Shown here in pieces: positions 36,670-50,600 of a DNA stretch of 64,000 nt (positions are counted from its first letter, which is position 1; each line of letters begins with the position of its first letter). A program made the translations under genes and the position numbers. Origin of the DNA: Impatiens glandulifera (taxonomy: Eukaryota > Streptophyta > Magnoliopsida > Ericales > Balsaminaceae); NCBI RefSeq assembly GCF_907164915.1, contig NC_061866.1, positions 53,069,113 through 53,133,112 on the forward strand, given 5' to 3'. The notes under the pieces are model-generated. The model was not told the DNA's origin, ran no database searches, and saw only the letters and a list, made by a program, of their open reading frames with translations.

Positions 36670-36973
36670 TTGTTTTTATTATATATAATGAACATATTAT
36701 ATTTGACATCTCCTGATTGGAAGGAATTCTAACACAGTTCAATAGATTATATTTGACATCCTTAACCGACCCAATATAATTGATATCAAATCCTTAGGAA
36801 CAAAGATTTTATAGTGTTAGAAATTTAACATGTTAATGAACCGGAAGAAATGGCAACATTGCCAACAATGTAACAAATTGAAGGAAAACAAAAGCTACAC
36901 AACATGTTCGAGAACCAATCGAGCGTAAAATATTATGCAAATACCAACACTCGAGAAGTGGACACAAATTCAA

Positions 36974-38267
<1,294 letters not shown>

Positions 38268-38544
38268 GATCTCAGATCTTTGAATAAGCCAGCAGAAAAC
38301 GAAGATATCCAATTGCAGAATATATCATATCAATCTAAGAGAAGAACTTCATCATATGTGGATCCGAATCGTCTTAATAATAATAATAATAAAGATTTGT
38401 TCAAACGAAAGCTTCTCTTCTTCGGACCTTCTTCTTCTCCCGGAGAACTCTGCAACTAAAAAGGGACACGCCTCTTTCCGTCGTAACTTTACTTCCGACA
38501 CGTTCGAAAATAAAAATATATACTTTTCTGTATTTTTACTGTCA

Positions 38545-40230
38545 TGAATATTTTAATTATAAGTTATTTAAATACTTATAAATAAATAAAATTGTTTATA
38601 ATATTAATATATTTAATAATTAAATATTTTGAAATTATTTTTTACAATTTTTTGTTGGACATTTTTATTGTCTTAATTTTAACTTTATTTATATTTTTTT
38701 AAGTTTTCTAATATTTAATATTTTATTTTAAAATTTATTTATTAAAAATTAAATATATTTAAAAATAAATTTTATCTATTGTAAAAATTATATATCTACC
38801 CAATTCAAAAAAGTTAGCACGAAAACAAAAAAGTGTTTGAAAATTATATAATATTAAAAATAAAAACACATATAATTCTAAATATTTATTAATTTTAAAT
38901 ATTATAAATAATTTATTTTAAAATTTTAAAATTAATTTAAATTTTACAAATAAATTTAATTATAAGTTGAAAATTAATGTATTTAGAGAATTTTTAATAT
39001 TTAAAATATGACAAATAAGTTGGAAATTAATGTATTTAGATAATTTTTAATATTTTAAATAAATAATTTTTAATATTTAAAATATGACAAAGTAAAAAGA
39101 AAGAAATTAGTAATATTGTAATTATTGTACTTTTACTATTTATTTTATGATTAAAAAAATTAAATATTACGGAAATTATTTTTATTATATATTCGATTAT
39201 AATTAAATATAATTATCTTTAAATTAAATAAATATAAATTTATTTTTACAATATAAATAATATATTAAATATAAAATCTTGATAAATTGGATGGTTAGCT
39301 GCCAATAAATTATTATTTTATCAATTTTTTTAATGTAAAGTTAGAGGATCAACTATCACAGCATCTAATTCTTGTTAAACAGGTAAAACTAAAGATTTTT
39401 TCAATTTTTTTTTTATTTTTAGTCATGATTATTTTTAATTATAAGTTATTTGAATAATATAATAATGACTTCTAAATAAATAAACTTGTTTTTAATATTA
39501 ATATATTTTAATAATTAAATATTTTGAAATTACTTTTATAACTTTTTTTAATTTTTATAACTTTTTTTAATTAACATTTTATTGTATTGATTTATACTTT
39601 TTATAGTTTTATAATATTTAATATTTTATTTTAAAATTTATTTATTAAGAATTAAATATATTTAAAAATAATTTTTATCTATGTGAAAATTATATATCTA
39701 CACAATTCAAAATTCAAAAAAGTGAGCAACAAACATATTTGGAAATTATATAATATTAAAAATATAGATATTTCTATAGCTATATTACAAAAGAAAACAA
39801 AAAGACATATAATTCTAAATATTTATTAATTCTAAATATTATATACAATTTATTTTAAAATTTAAAATTAATTTAAATTTTACAAATAAAATTTATTATA
39901 AGTATTATTTGGAAATTAATGTATTTAGAGAATTTTAGTATTCAAAATATGAGAACAAAGTAGTAATATTGTATTATTGTATTGTCAATTACGATTAAAA
40001 ACATTCAAATATTACGGAAATTATTTTACAAAATTAAATTATTTTTATTGAATATTCAATTATAATTAAATATAATTATTTTTAATTAAATAAATATAAA
40101 TTTATTTTAACAATATAAATAATATATTAAATATAAAATTAATATACATTTCAACCAAATTTACAAATTAAAAAATAATTTTAAATTACACTTTCTCATA
40201 ACAAATTATTTAATATATTAATTATTTTAA
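38545..40230. repeat. AT-rich repeat family, two tandem units (other copies at 46000-46930 and 48936-50700)
   Basis: Units start near 38545 and 39425. They share TTTAATTATAAGTTATTT, ATTTTATTTTAAAATTTATT, AAATTATATAATATTAAAAA and TATAATTAAATATAATTAT in the same order over about 750-800 bp. More copies, some partial, lie at 46000-46930 and at 48936-49450, 49520-49620, 49670-50040 and 50230-50700. No inverted termini or coding capacity could be recognised; the family is unidentified. Confidence 0.75.
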
Positions 40231-41269
40231 AGCATTTCGGCCATGTTTGATGTGGACTTATATAAAACAAGATTTGATTATTTTTAAGGGAGAAAAAGTC
40301 ACAATCTTCAAATTTCAAATGAGTCACTCGCAGTCAAATATCTGACAATCCAATTAAAATATTGGGCTTCATGGCTATTTCTTGTGGAGGTTTCTACAAG
40401 CCCAAACCATAAGACATTTTATGAAAGATTCTTAAAATCACATTTCCAAAAGGATTAATCCATGAAATGTGTAAGATAATGCTTAAATGTGTATTCTTCT
40501 TATCATATCAATGGGTGTCCCCAATTAATGTTATATTTAAGATGATCCATTGTCTCATTATCTGTTTTTTATTTTGTTCTTGACCAATAATAAAGTGTTA
40601 AATGACTTGATGTGTAATGTTTATACTAATCATGCATTGCCATTATCAATATTAATTTGTGGAGCAGTCCCCAAGTAACACACGTTAATATTAATTTCTA
40701 ATCATTCATTGTCATTATCTGTAAATCATGTCAACTGCATATTATATTATATAGATCTAACTCATTTCTAATTTAGATTATTATTTTTAATCTATTTTTG
40801 TGGGCTGGGAAAAGAAGAAAAAACTAAATATAACTTCTTTTGTGGGCTTCTCTTTATCATCCAAAACTTAGTTTATGATTAACATCAATACAACAACAAT
40901 GTTAAACTCATAAAAAACAAATTAAGTCAATTTTTTTGAAAAATAAATATCTATGTATATTAAAAATGATAAACATAATTTAAGCACAACGATAATGATA
41001 AACATAATTTAAGCACAACGATAAAATAAATAATAAAATAAAAAATATAAATATAAAAAATGTTACTAAATATATTATCGAGCTCATAAGTAATCGAGAA
41101 GAACGATTAACTTTCCGATGAAATTTGTCGACTTTTTAAAATGAATATCAGAAAATATCATAATAATAACATTATGAAGGATACGAATCGTACAAATATG
41201 ATTAGCGAATTATATATTTTTTACGGTTCATATATATATATATATAATGTAAAAAATATAAGATTTTAC

Positions 41270-41520
41270 CAAATGCACCAGTGGCGGGAGCCTTAAAAAC
41301 ATGTCTATCTTTCTGTCTATCAATGGGCGCCATGGGACCACTTCCTTTGCACGTGCGCACCCATGACCCACCCACCACACACACCAACAAGAAAAAGACA
41401 ATATTCATAATTTGTTTTTCTCATCCATAACAAACCAAAAGTACTCACAAATATAATTTTCATTCATTTCTCTCTAGTACATTTTACCATATCACCCAAA
41501 TATTAGTTATTAATTTTATT
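41270..41520. other. Conserved island 1, copy A
   Basis: GC-richer block containing TTTGCACGTGCGCACCCATG, a C-rich run (CCACCCACCACACACACC) and TTTCTCTCTAGTACATTTTA. It is about 93-95% identical to 52610-52860. The minus strand has a 68-codon frame (41408-41202) with a signal-peptide-like start (MNIVFFLLVCVVGG). Four residues in its core differ from copy B, with few silent changes, so protein-level constraint is not supported. Promoter-like or non-coding function is possible. Confidence 0.5.
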
Positions 41521-43274
41521 TATGGATAAAAAATAGTTAAATACCGCCACACATTTTTATCATTGCATTTGATCTAATTTAATTAAACTAGATAACTAAT
41601 TATATGTAATGAATTAAGTATGTACTTTCTTACTTGGTAAGAATGGTAAGAAGGAGAACTTTTTAATTAAGTTTGAATATAAGAAAGTATTTATTATTAT
41701 ATATATATATATAATATTTAATTGATTGGTTAATTAGTAGGATTAGCATGATTTCACCAATCTGATCATTTTTCATCCTAAACCACACATTTTGTGCTAC
41801 AATTAGCTCACTTCCTTATCTCATGCCTTTGATATACTATTGTTGTATGCACCTCTCTTTCCTTATTTTCTTCCATTTTTATTATAACTAAAAATTGCAT
41901 CTATGCATTCACTATTTAATTTAATTAATTTAATTTATCAGATCCAACAACTAATTATTATTCGATTTTTCCCAACTATTAATTGATGTGTTATTGAAAT
42001 GATGAAGATGGTTATATTTATTAAAAAATAATAATAATTTAATTTACAAACTTGAGAACTGTAATAAGTAAATACAAATTAACCAATATAACTTTTCACC
42101 CTGCATCTTAACTAAATGTTTAAGAATATTAATAATAATGTTATATATATATATAGCATCTTAACTAAATCTTTAATAATAATGTTAACTTTTAAATAAA
42201 ATGAAGTTTTTTAATATTGTTAACTTAATTTTAATAAGCTAGTATATTTATATATGTTTCTATTTTCATGAAATAATTGCTAACTTTTATAATTTTTTAG
42301 TTAGTCTTACATATACAGTTTCTGATAAATAATCTTTATTGTTAATTAACATTATTCAATATTAATTAATTTACTTTAAATTTTTTATTTTTTATTGTTA
42401 AAATAACTTATAATGACAGGATAATAAAATATGATTTAGTTAACAGTCTTACTTAAAAGAATTAAAATAAATAAAATCCTTTATCCCATATTTGTGATTA
42501 AAAGAAAAAAAAAATCTTTTAGCCCAGATTTGTGATTCTCAATACATATAATGCTTTAGTGAATTTCTACCGACCCTACCCATTCGTGATAATAACCTGA
42601 TTGTTGTTTAACTATTAAATTGTTGAACGGATGGTGTGTCGAGGAAAAAATGATTATTTTAATATTTTTGAAATTTTATTATTATTTTTGAAATATATTT
42701 TAAATTATAAACCAAGGCCTGAGAAATTGAATATATTTCAAATTAAACATTATTATTTTTAATGTTTTTTTTATCAATTTCTTTTATATATAATACATTT
42801 ATAAATATTTGATTTTAGTTTCTAGTCGTGTCGCTATTATGTCAATCGTGCCGAGATATAAAAAAGTTACATGGTTTATGGTCTCCCACCTAACAAGGTG
42901 ATTGGTTAACATGTTGTGGCGAATTATCTCGTGTAATTAAGTGCATTACTAAAATAGTGTCAAACTTTACTATTATTTAAGAATCCATTCTCTTTCCCAA
43001 ACCATTTTGATGCAAGTCCTATCATCAAAATCTTCTCAATTCTATTTTACCAAAATCTCAAACTCTTTTATAATAATTTTTATCTTTTATTAAAAATTAT
43101 ATATATGAAACAAATTACCTTTTCATTTTTTTTTATAAAAACAAAAAATGTATCATTAAACGGACAATTCCTATTTTTTTCTTTATCTATTTTTAATTTA
43201 ATTTTATTTGGGTTATTTAGAAATAATTTAGATTATTAATTAAAAAATATGTATTTAAAGTCTTATTTGTTAAA

Positions 43275-43310
<36 letters not shown>

Positions 43311-43678
43311 TTATTTAAGTTAAATTATTAAAAACTAATTGTTAAATATTTAAAATTTATAAAAAAATATAATGTATTTTGTTTTAAGAATGCCTTTATA
43401 TTAACTCATATTTTATGAATATTGTAAAGTTATGATAAAATTTGATATTTTTTTTATGATAAGTTAATTGATAAATTAATATTTGAGAATGAATAAAATT
43501 ATTTTAAAAAATCCAAATATTAACGATACATTAAAATATTAATAGACAAATGAAATTTGTAATTTGTGCATGACAGGTTAACCAGACATTATTGCTTTTT
43601 TCTGTTATGTAAAAATTAAATAAGACAGATCATATAAATTAATGCATTTTGGGGTAAGATATGGCACACATATCTATA

Positions 43679-43740
43679 GTTATAAATGACCAAAATTGCC
43701 ATGCATGTTTCATATCCCACGTGTGTAGGACGATGCATGC
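43679..43740. promoter_or_regulatory. Conserved G-box plus RY motif cluster, copy A (copy B at 54929-54990)
   Basis: Both copies keep CATGCATG (RY element, B3-factor type) followed 14 bp later by CCCACGTGTG (G-box) and a second GATGCATGC or TATGCATGC. The block is almost identical between copies although flanking DNA has diverged. RY plus G-box pairing is known from ABA- and seed-regulated promoters; here no gene is adjacent, so the role is inferred only. Confidence 0.4.
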
Positions 43741-46700
43741 CAATTTGTTTGTTCTGTGTTTTTCTAACTTAACCTTGGTAAGATTGTAATAATTTTATTT
43801 TTCTTTGTTGTTATTGAAAACTGATAGAATTAATTATTATAACATTTCATGTTTTATAATTAATTTTTGTGTCATGTTAATCTTATTATAATTAAAATAT
43901 ATTCTTAGCCTAAGGGAAAAAATAAAAAAGAGTATTATATATATAGAGTTATAAAATATCTAACTCTCATTTCTGAACAAGTTTGATTTAATTCTCATTG
44001 GTTTTTAAATGTCCACATGTTACCTTCTTAAAAAATATTTATGAATAAGTATTTGACCATCACAACATTTTAATTTAATTTATAATACTAGATTATTGAG
44101 TGTGATTATTGTTTAATGTAAAACTAATCATAACTCTTAAGAAGATTACTTTGAGTTTGTTGATTCAATTTATTTAATATAATTTTCAAATGTAAAAAAC
44201 TAACATAATTTCTTACCGTGCGTTACCTCCACTTTAACTTGTTAAGTTCGAAACACTCTCGTCAATTTAGCTACCTAAGTCGGTTTCGTTATTTGATATT
44301 ATTTTAAAAAAAAAAATATTATATATCATTTTAATTTATTTTTACAAAACTTAAATTTGAAATAAAATTAAATATAATAATATAACCTAAATAATATAAA
44401 ATAAATCACATTTTCATTAAAATCATTTTTTTTAAATAACTCAATATCAAACAAGTTTTTTTGTGTACTTAAATAATTTATTACTATTTTTTTAAATGAT
44501 AAACCCTTTATCTAATTTACATACTCATCAAAACCAATAGTAAAAAATTATGACATTAATTCCTAAGTTTAAAAAAAATCCCAATAGATTAACATCAGTG
44601 TAAAAGAAATTGTACTCATAAATTGGAAACAAAGAAGACCATATATTAAACACAGATCTTGATACTCTTCAATGTGATAATCTTTATTTATTTATTTTAT
44701 ATAAATTGAAAATAATTAAATTGTAAGATTTAATTTATTTATGAAAATATGGGGTGTGACTTATGCCTACTTGAAGAAACAAATAATATTTTTCTTTAAA
44801 ATATATAAAATTAAATAAATGTTTTTTTTATACTAAATTAATTAAACTAAGAACATTTCAAGTTAATCCAACCCAATTAGTTGCTCAAATAAAAAAGTTT
44901 TATCTTATATAGTAAAGATTGTATCTTCAATTCTTACTCAAAAATACTTATAACTTAAAAAAAAAAAAATTAAGTTTGTAACCAAATTTTTAATATAATG
45001 AAAAAAAAATATAGGTTTGTAATGAAAAATAATGAGGCAAGTTAGGCTGCCTAGGTCCACCACCTTCTCCCGGGTCTCTTAAAAAAATTCAACTCTCTGC
45101 ACGGTTATAACTTACAACCTTATATAACATCTATTAGATTATTTTGTTATAAGAATTATTTTTCTTCTTCTAAAACATTCCAAAATTTTGGATTGGCATT
45201 GGTGACTGTGTTTTGCATATATGATATCTTTTGGTCATGAGAAATGAGAATGACCTATAAATTTATTAGTTTTTTTTGTCTACATTATTTTAATCTTATT
45301 TAAATAAATGTAAGTAAACTTCTTACAAGCAGTACTTTTTCATTATAAAATATTAGACAAGTTGATATATAAACTATACCTTGGTACTTTTTTTTTTTTT
45401 TATAGTTAATGTGAAATTATATGAAATCATTTTTAATTTCATATTATTTTAAAATATTCATTTTTTTTTTATCATTTTATCCAAATAATTGTCCTTCTTT
45501 TACCTCAAATTAAGGTGATTTTTCAAATAACTTCATATCAATCAAATCTTGGTAAGAAATAGTAAAAGAAAAAAAATCAAAGTTGATGAATTATTTTAAA
45601 TTAAAATTAAAAAATAAAACAAAATTGTTTTAAAATGAAACAATAGTTATTTTCTGGTGGAGACCACAAATGATAAGTATCATAGTTTTCAGCCTTTGTG
45701 ACCATTTTTCTCATTGAGCATGTCAATCTCCTACTTCAATATGTAAATTTCCTTATTAACTATCCTTTTTGTTTCCATTGTAAATTTCTTCAAATATTAC
45801 TTTTTTTTCCTTCAAAAGTATATTGTCACTCCACTATTGAACTTTACAATCTTGTATACTTTACTTATCTTATATAATTAGTTTATTGTTCTAGAAAAGT
45901 GTCAGCTTTCTTCAATTTTTATATATTGTAAATATGTATCACCATATCAAGTTATTAAAAGTTATTTTTTTTAAGTGTCAACTTTCTTCAAATGTATTTT
46001 TTTAATTATAAGTTATTTAAATAATATAATCATGACTTATAAATAAATAAAATTGTTTTTAATATTAATAGATTTTAATAATTAAATATTTGGAAATTAT
46101 TTTTATAATTTTTTGTTTAACATTTTATTGTCTTGATTTTAACTTTATTTATACTTTTTTTAGTTTTATAATATATAATATTTTATTTTAAAATTTATTT
46201 ATTAAGAATTAAATATATTTATAATTTTTATCTATTTTGAAAATTACACAATCCAAAATGAGCACCGAAACCGTGCTTGAACATTATATAATATTAAATA
46301 TATCGATATTTCTATAGCTATAATTTTAAATATTATATACAATTTATTTTAAAATTTTAAAATTAATTTAAATTTTACAAATAAATTAATGTATTTAGAG
46401 AATTTTTAGTATTCAAAATATGTAGAGAAACAAACATATTATTATTACCTTCTATTGTAAATTTGCATAACTCTTAGTTTGAGTTCATGCTCATCAGCAG
46501 TTGCATCTTGTAGGTAAACACCTCTTACTTAAAAATATTATATACAATTTATTCAAAATTTAAAAATTAATTTAAATTTTATTATAAGTCTTATTTGGAA
46601 ATTAATGTATTTAGAGAATTTTTAATATTTAAAATATGAGAAACTAAAAAGTAACAAATTGTAATTATTGTATTGTTACTAATTATGATTAAAAAAATTC

Positions 46701-47389
46701 AAATATTACGGAAATTATTTTACAAAAATAAATTATTTTTATGGTATATTCAATTATAATTAAATATAATTATCTTTAATTAAATAAATAAATTTATGTT
46801 TACAATATAAATAATATATTAAATATAAATTTAATATACATTTCAACCAAATTTACAAATTAAAAATTAATTTTAAATTACACGTTTTCATAACAAATGT
46901 AAAAATTAATTTTAATATACAATTTTTTTATATTGTAAATATGTATTACATATCAAGTTATTAAAAATTATATTATTGAGTAAATAGATTTCAAAAATAT
47001 CAGTGTATTATAAGAAAAATTAATATTTTGATTATAGAAAAAATTGTGGATTAATATGTTGTTATTGTTACCCAACTAACAAGGAATATATTGAACACAG
47101 CTATTCAAATAATTCAAACGAATAAATTTTAATAGTTTGTTAATTTAATAATTGGTTAACTTTTATTAAAAAAAAATATCACATTTAATTTTTAATGATC
47201 AATTTCATTCAATTTATCAATTAAAAATTTATAATATTTTAATTTTAATTTAGTAAAATTATAATAATTCAAACTTTTAAAAACTAATTAACTTATTATT
47301 TTTTAATCTCAAGTAACACAATCTCAAATAAGCTTTAAGGTTATTGAAATTGAAAAGTTTTAAAAATGGTATAATTGTTTTTGTTTTGT

Positions 47390-47680
47390 GATGGATAGGT
47401 TAAAAGGAAGTGGGTGGGGGTCAAGTGAGCAGTGATGGGGCTGGGCGCATGCATGGTGCGTATGAGAGTGAAGAGTCAAATGCAATAAATAAAGAAGACA
47501 TAATTCATTACTGTTTGGTCCAAACTGACACCATCCTCGTGCTGTCTTGGACCTTGTGCCCCTTCCAGACCAGATTTCCGCACACTTGTTTGTTTTTTTC
47601 TTAAACATAAATAAATAAATACATACAGGTGTTCGGCTGTTTTCTTTTCAATTCGAAGGTTTTGTTCGATTTTGAATTAT
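47390..47680. other. Conserved island 2, copy A
   Basis: The best-conserved block of the duplication (about 97% identical to 57710-58010). It includes GGGCTGGGCGCATGCATGG, AATGCAATAAATAAAGAAGA, a short hairpin (47517-47553; GGTCCAA pairs with TTGGACC, GACA with TGTC) and AGACCAGATTTCCGCACACT. Small frames on either strand are not recognisable as protein. It could be a promoter or non-coding RNA segment. Confidence 0.45.
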
Positions 47681-50600
47681 TCAAATAATTAAAAAAATAT
47701 AATGAAAATGGTAGAAAAAATTGCAAATGCAGAACGAATTTTGATTATATATTTTTAATTTTATCTTATTAATTATAAATTTGAACTTATAAGCTCAATC
47801 AAACTAAGGAAAAGTTAAAGAAGTTAATAATTACCCTAAATCCTCTGTCCATTTAGCTTAAATGTTTTTATCCTCTTGTCAGGTTTGTAGATATTAGGCC
47901 ACGGGTGGGCTTCAACCTATCCGGAAAGAAATAAAAAATATAATTTTACAGTAAAATGTTATACAATTCCTTAATTTTTTTTAATTTAATTTATTTTTTA
48001 TTTATTTAATTATTAAAAATGACAAAATCTACCTTTATTTATTCATATTTTTTAGTTATTTTTTTAAAGTCATCTCACCCAAACTCAAATACACATATGC
48101 AACTTACCAACTCTATTGATAATGCTTACGAATTCAAATACAATGTTGAGTCTAACTAGCTTAGATAGCATAGTGTGACAATAAAAACAGAGCCCATGAC
48201 AAATGAATTAACATAAAATTCTAGCTCATCTGTCCTAGCTAGGTTCATCCTAAAATAAAAGAGAAAAATAATATTTATTTGTAGGTCAAAGAAAACTGCA
48301 TGCAAATTTAATTAACTATATACGTGGCTAAATTAGTTATGTTTTGGACCACACATTAATATCGTGATGAGTTGTTGTGATTAGATCTTAGTGCATGCCA
48401 AATTAAAGTGGGCATTCATGAATCATCTAGCCTAGGTAACCATGCATTTTAATCATAACTAGATTTATGTTAACATGGTTAATTAATTATACTTTTAGAC
48501 ATACTAATTAATAACTAGTATGTGTTTGTTTCATTTTATTTACATGCATAACTTTTAAATCATAGAATTGATAATATAAAGTATAAGATGAGAGATCCTG
48601 ATCATATGATTCTCAACTATTTATAATTCACGAAAAATATAGTAGTTAAGATCATCTCTATTAACTTTTTTGATTTATTGAGTTTATTTAAATAAATTAA
48701 AATTGTATTTATGTATTTCTACCAAAAAAAAGTCTCAATATTCTTAAAATCATTATTACTCATTACTTTTTAAACCACCAACCAGGCTTTTTAAAAAATT
48801 TCAATCCGAACAACATTATATTGAAAATTTCAATCAGGAGAACTCTGTAACTAAAAAGTGACACCTCTTTCCGTCGTGACTTTGGACATGTTCGAAAATA
48901 AAAATATATATACTTTTCTTTATTTTTATTTTGTCATATATTTTTAATTATAAGTTATTTAAATACTTATAAATAAATAAAATTAAATATTTATTGACAT
49001 TATTTTTACAATTTTGAAAATAATTAAATATTTTGAAATTAAAATTTTGAAATAATTAAATATTTTGAAATTATATTTTACATTGACATTTTATTGTCTT
49101 GATTTTAATTTTATTTATATTTTTTTTAGTTTTATAATATTTTATATTTTATTTTAAAATTTATTATTAAGAATTAATATATTTAAAAATAATTTTTATC
49201 TATTGTGAAAATTATAAATCTATACAAAAGTAAGCAACAAACCGTGTTTAGAAATTATATAATATTAAAAATATCCATATTATATTATAAAAGAAAAAAA
49301 AGATATATAATTATAAATATTTATTAATTTAAAATATTATATACAATTAATTTAAATTTTACAAATATATTTTATTATAAATCTCATTTGAAAATTAATG
49401 TATTTTGAGAATTTTTAGTATTCAAAAAATTTGACAAAATAAAAAGAAAAAAATTAGTAATTATCAGATTCTACATCAAATTACTGTTTATTTGTATTAC
49501 AGGTGATGATGTATTTTGTTATTTATATTTTTTTAGTTTTATAATATTTAATATTTTATTTTAAAATTTATTTATTAAGAATTAAATATATTTAAAAATA
49601 ATTTTTATATATCTACACAATTCAACTTTGGATTATAGGTGATGTAGCTTTGTTATTTATATTTTTTTAGTTTTATAATATTTTATTTTAAAATTTATTT
49701 ATTAAGAAATAAATATATTTAAAAATAATTTTTATATATCTATACAAATCAAAAGTGAGCATTTTTAAAATTATATAATATTAAAAATAGCCATATTACA
49801 AAATAAAACAAAAAAGACATATAATTTTAAATATTTATTAATTTTAAATATTATATACAATTTATTTTAAATTTTAAAATTAATTTAAATTTTACAAATA
49901 TATTTTATTATAAGTCTTATTTGAAAATTAATGTATTTTTGGGAATTATTAATATTCAAAATATATGACAAAATAAAAATAAACAAATTATTAAATATCA
50001 AATTTTACATCAAATTAAAATTAATGTATCTTTTAATTTTAATTATAGCTGAAAAAATTCTGCAGGATAATTCTGCATATGATATTCTGCAATAACAAAA
50101 AGTCTAGCTAAAAAAATAGAAATGAGAAAATAAAAAAATAGAAATGAGAAAATCATCAAATACTTATTTGTGTAAATTAAAATTAGAAAATTATATATGA
50201 CACATACAAAACATACAAAATAATCACACAACCGTGTTTGAAAATTACATAATATTAAAAATATCGATACTATAAAAGAAAACAAAAACACATATAATTA
50301 TAAATAATTATTAATTTTAAATATTATATACAATTTATTTTTAAAATTGAAATTTAATTTAAATTTTAAAATAAATTTTATTATAAGTCTTATTTGAAAA
50401 TTAATGTATTTTTTGAATTTCTAGTATTCAAAATATGATGAAGTAAAAAGGAAATTATTGTACTGTTACTAATTATAATTAAAAAATTCAAATATTAGGG
50501 AAATTATTTTAAAAAATATATATTTCACAAAAAAAAATATTTTTATTGTATATTCAATTATAATTAAATATAATTATTTTTAATTAAATAATATATTAAA

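Larger units (their letters stand above)
34296..36973. other. AT-rich intergenic region between GARP gene and RABB1c
   Basis: Contains the GARP gene promoter, a tandem duplication of about 660 bp (35330-36660) and an (AT)n tract. The 3' flank of RABB1c lies at the right end. No gene is supported. Confidence 0.55.
38440..48835. repeat. Copy A of a ~10.4-kb tandem segmental duplication
   Basis: Copy A starts at GGAGAACTCTGCAACTAAAAA, directly upstream of RABB1c. It runs through a collinear series of landmarks to CAGGCTTTTTAAAAAATTTC (about 48786) and a short filler before copy B. Matching landmarks (A/B): CCCCAATT(A/C)ATGTTATAT (40515/51434), the 41270/52610 island, CATATCCCACGTGTGTAGG (43711/54961), the 47400/57720 island, ACCACACATTAATATCGTGATG (48350/58640). 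Islands are about 93-97% identical; AT-rich parts are more diverged with many indels. No convincing gene is present. Copy A alone has a further AT-repeat insertion at about 46000-46930. Confidence 0.85.

Noticed and set aside
47517..47553. Hairpin as a microRNA precursor
   Set aside because: The stem is only about 11 bp, far shorter than plant precursors, and no known microRNA sequence is present. Kept only as a structural observation.
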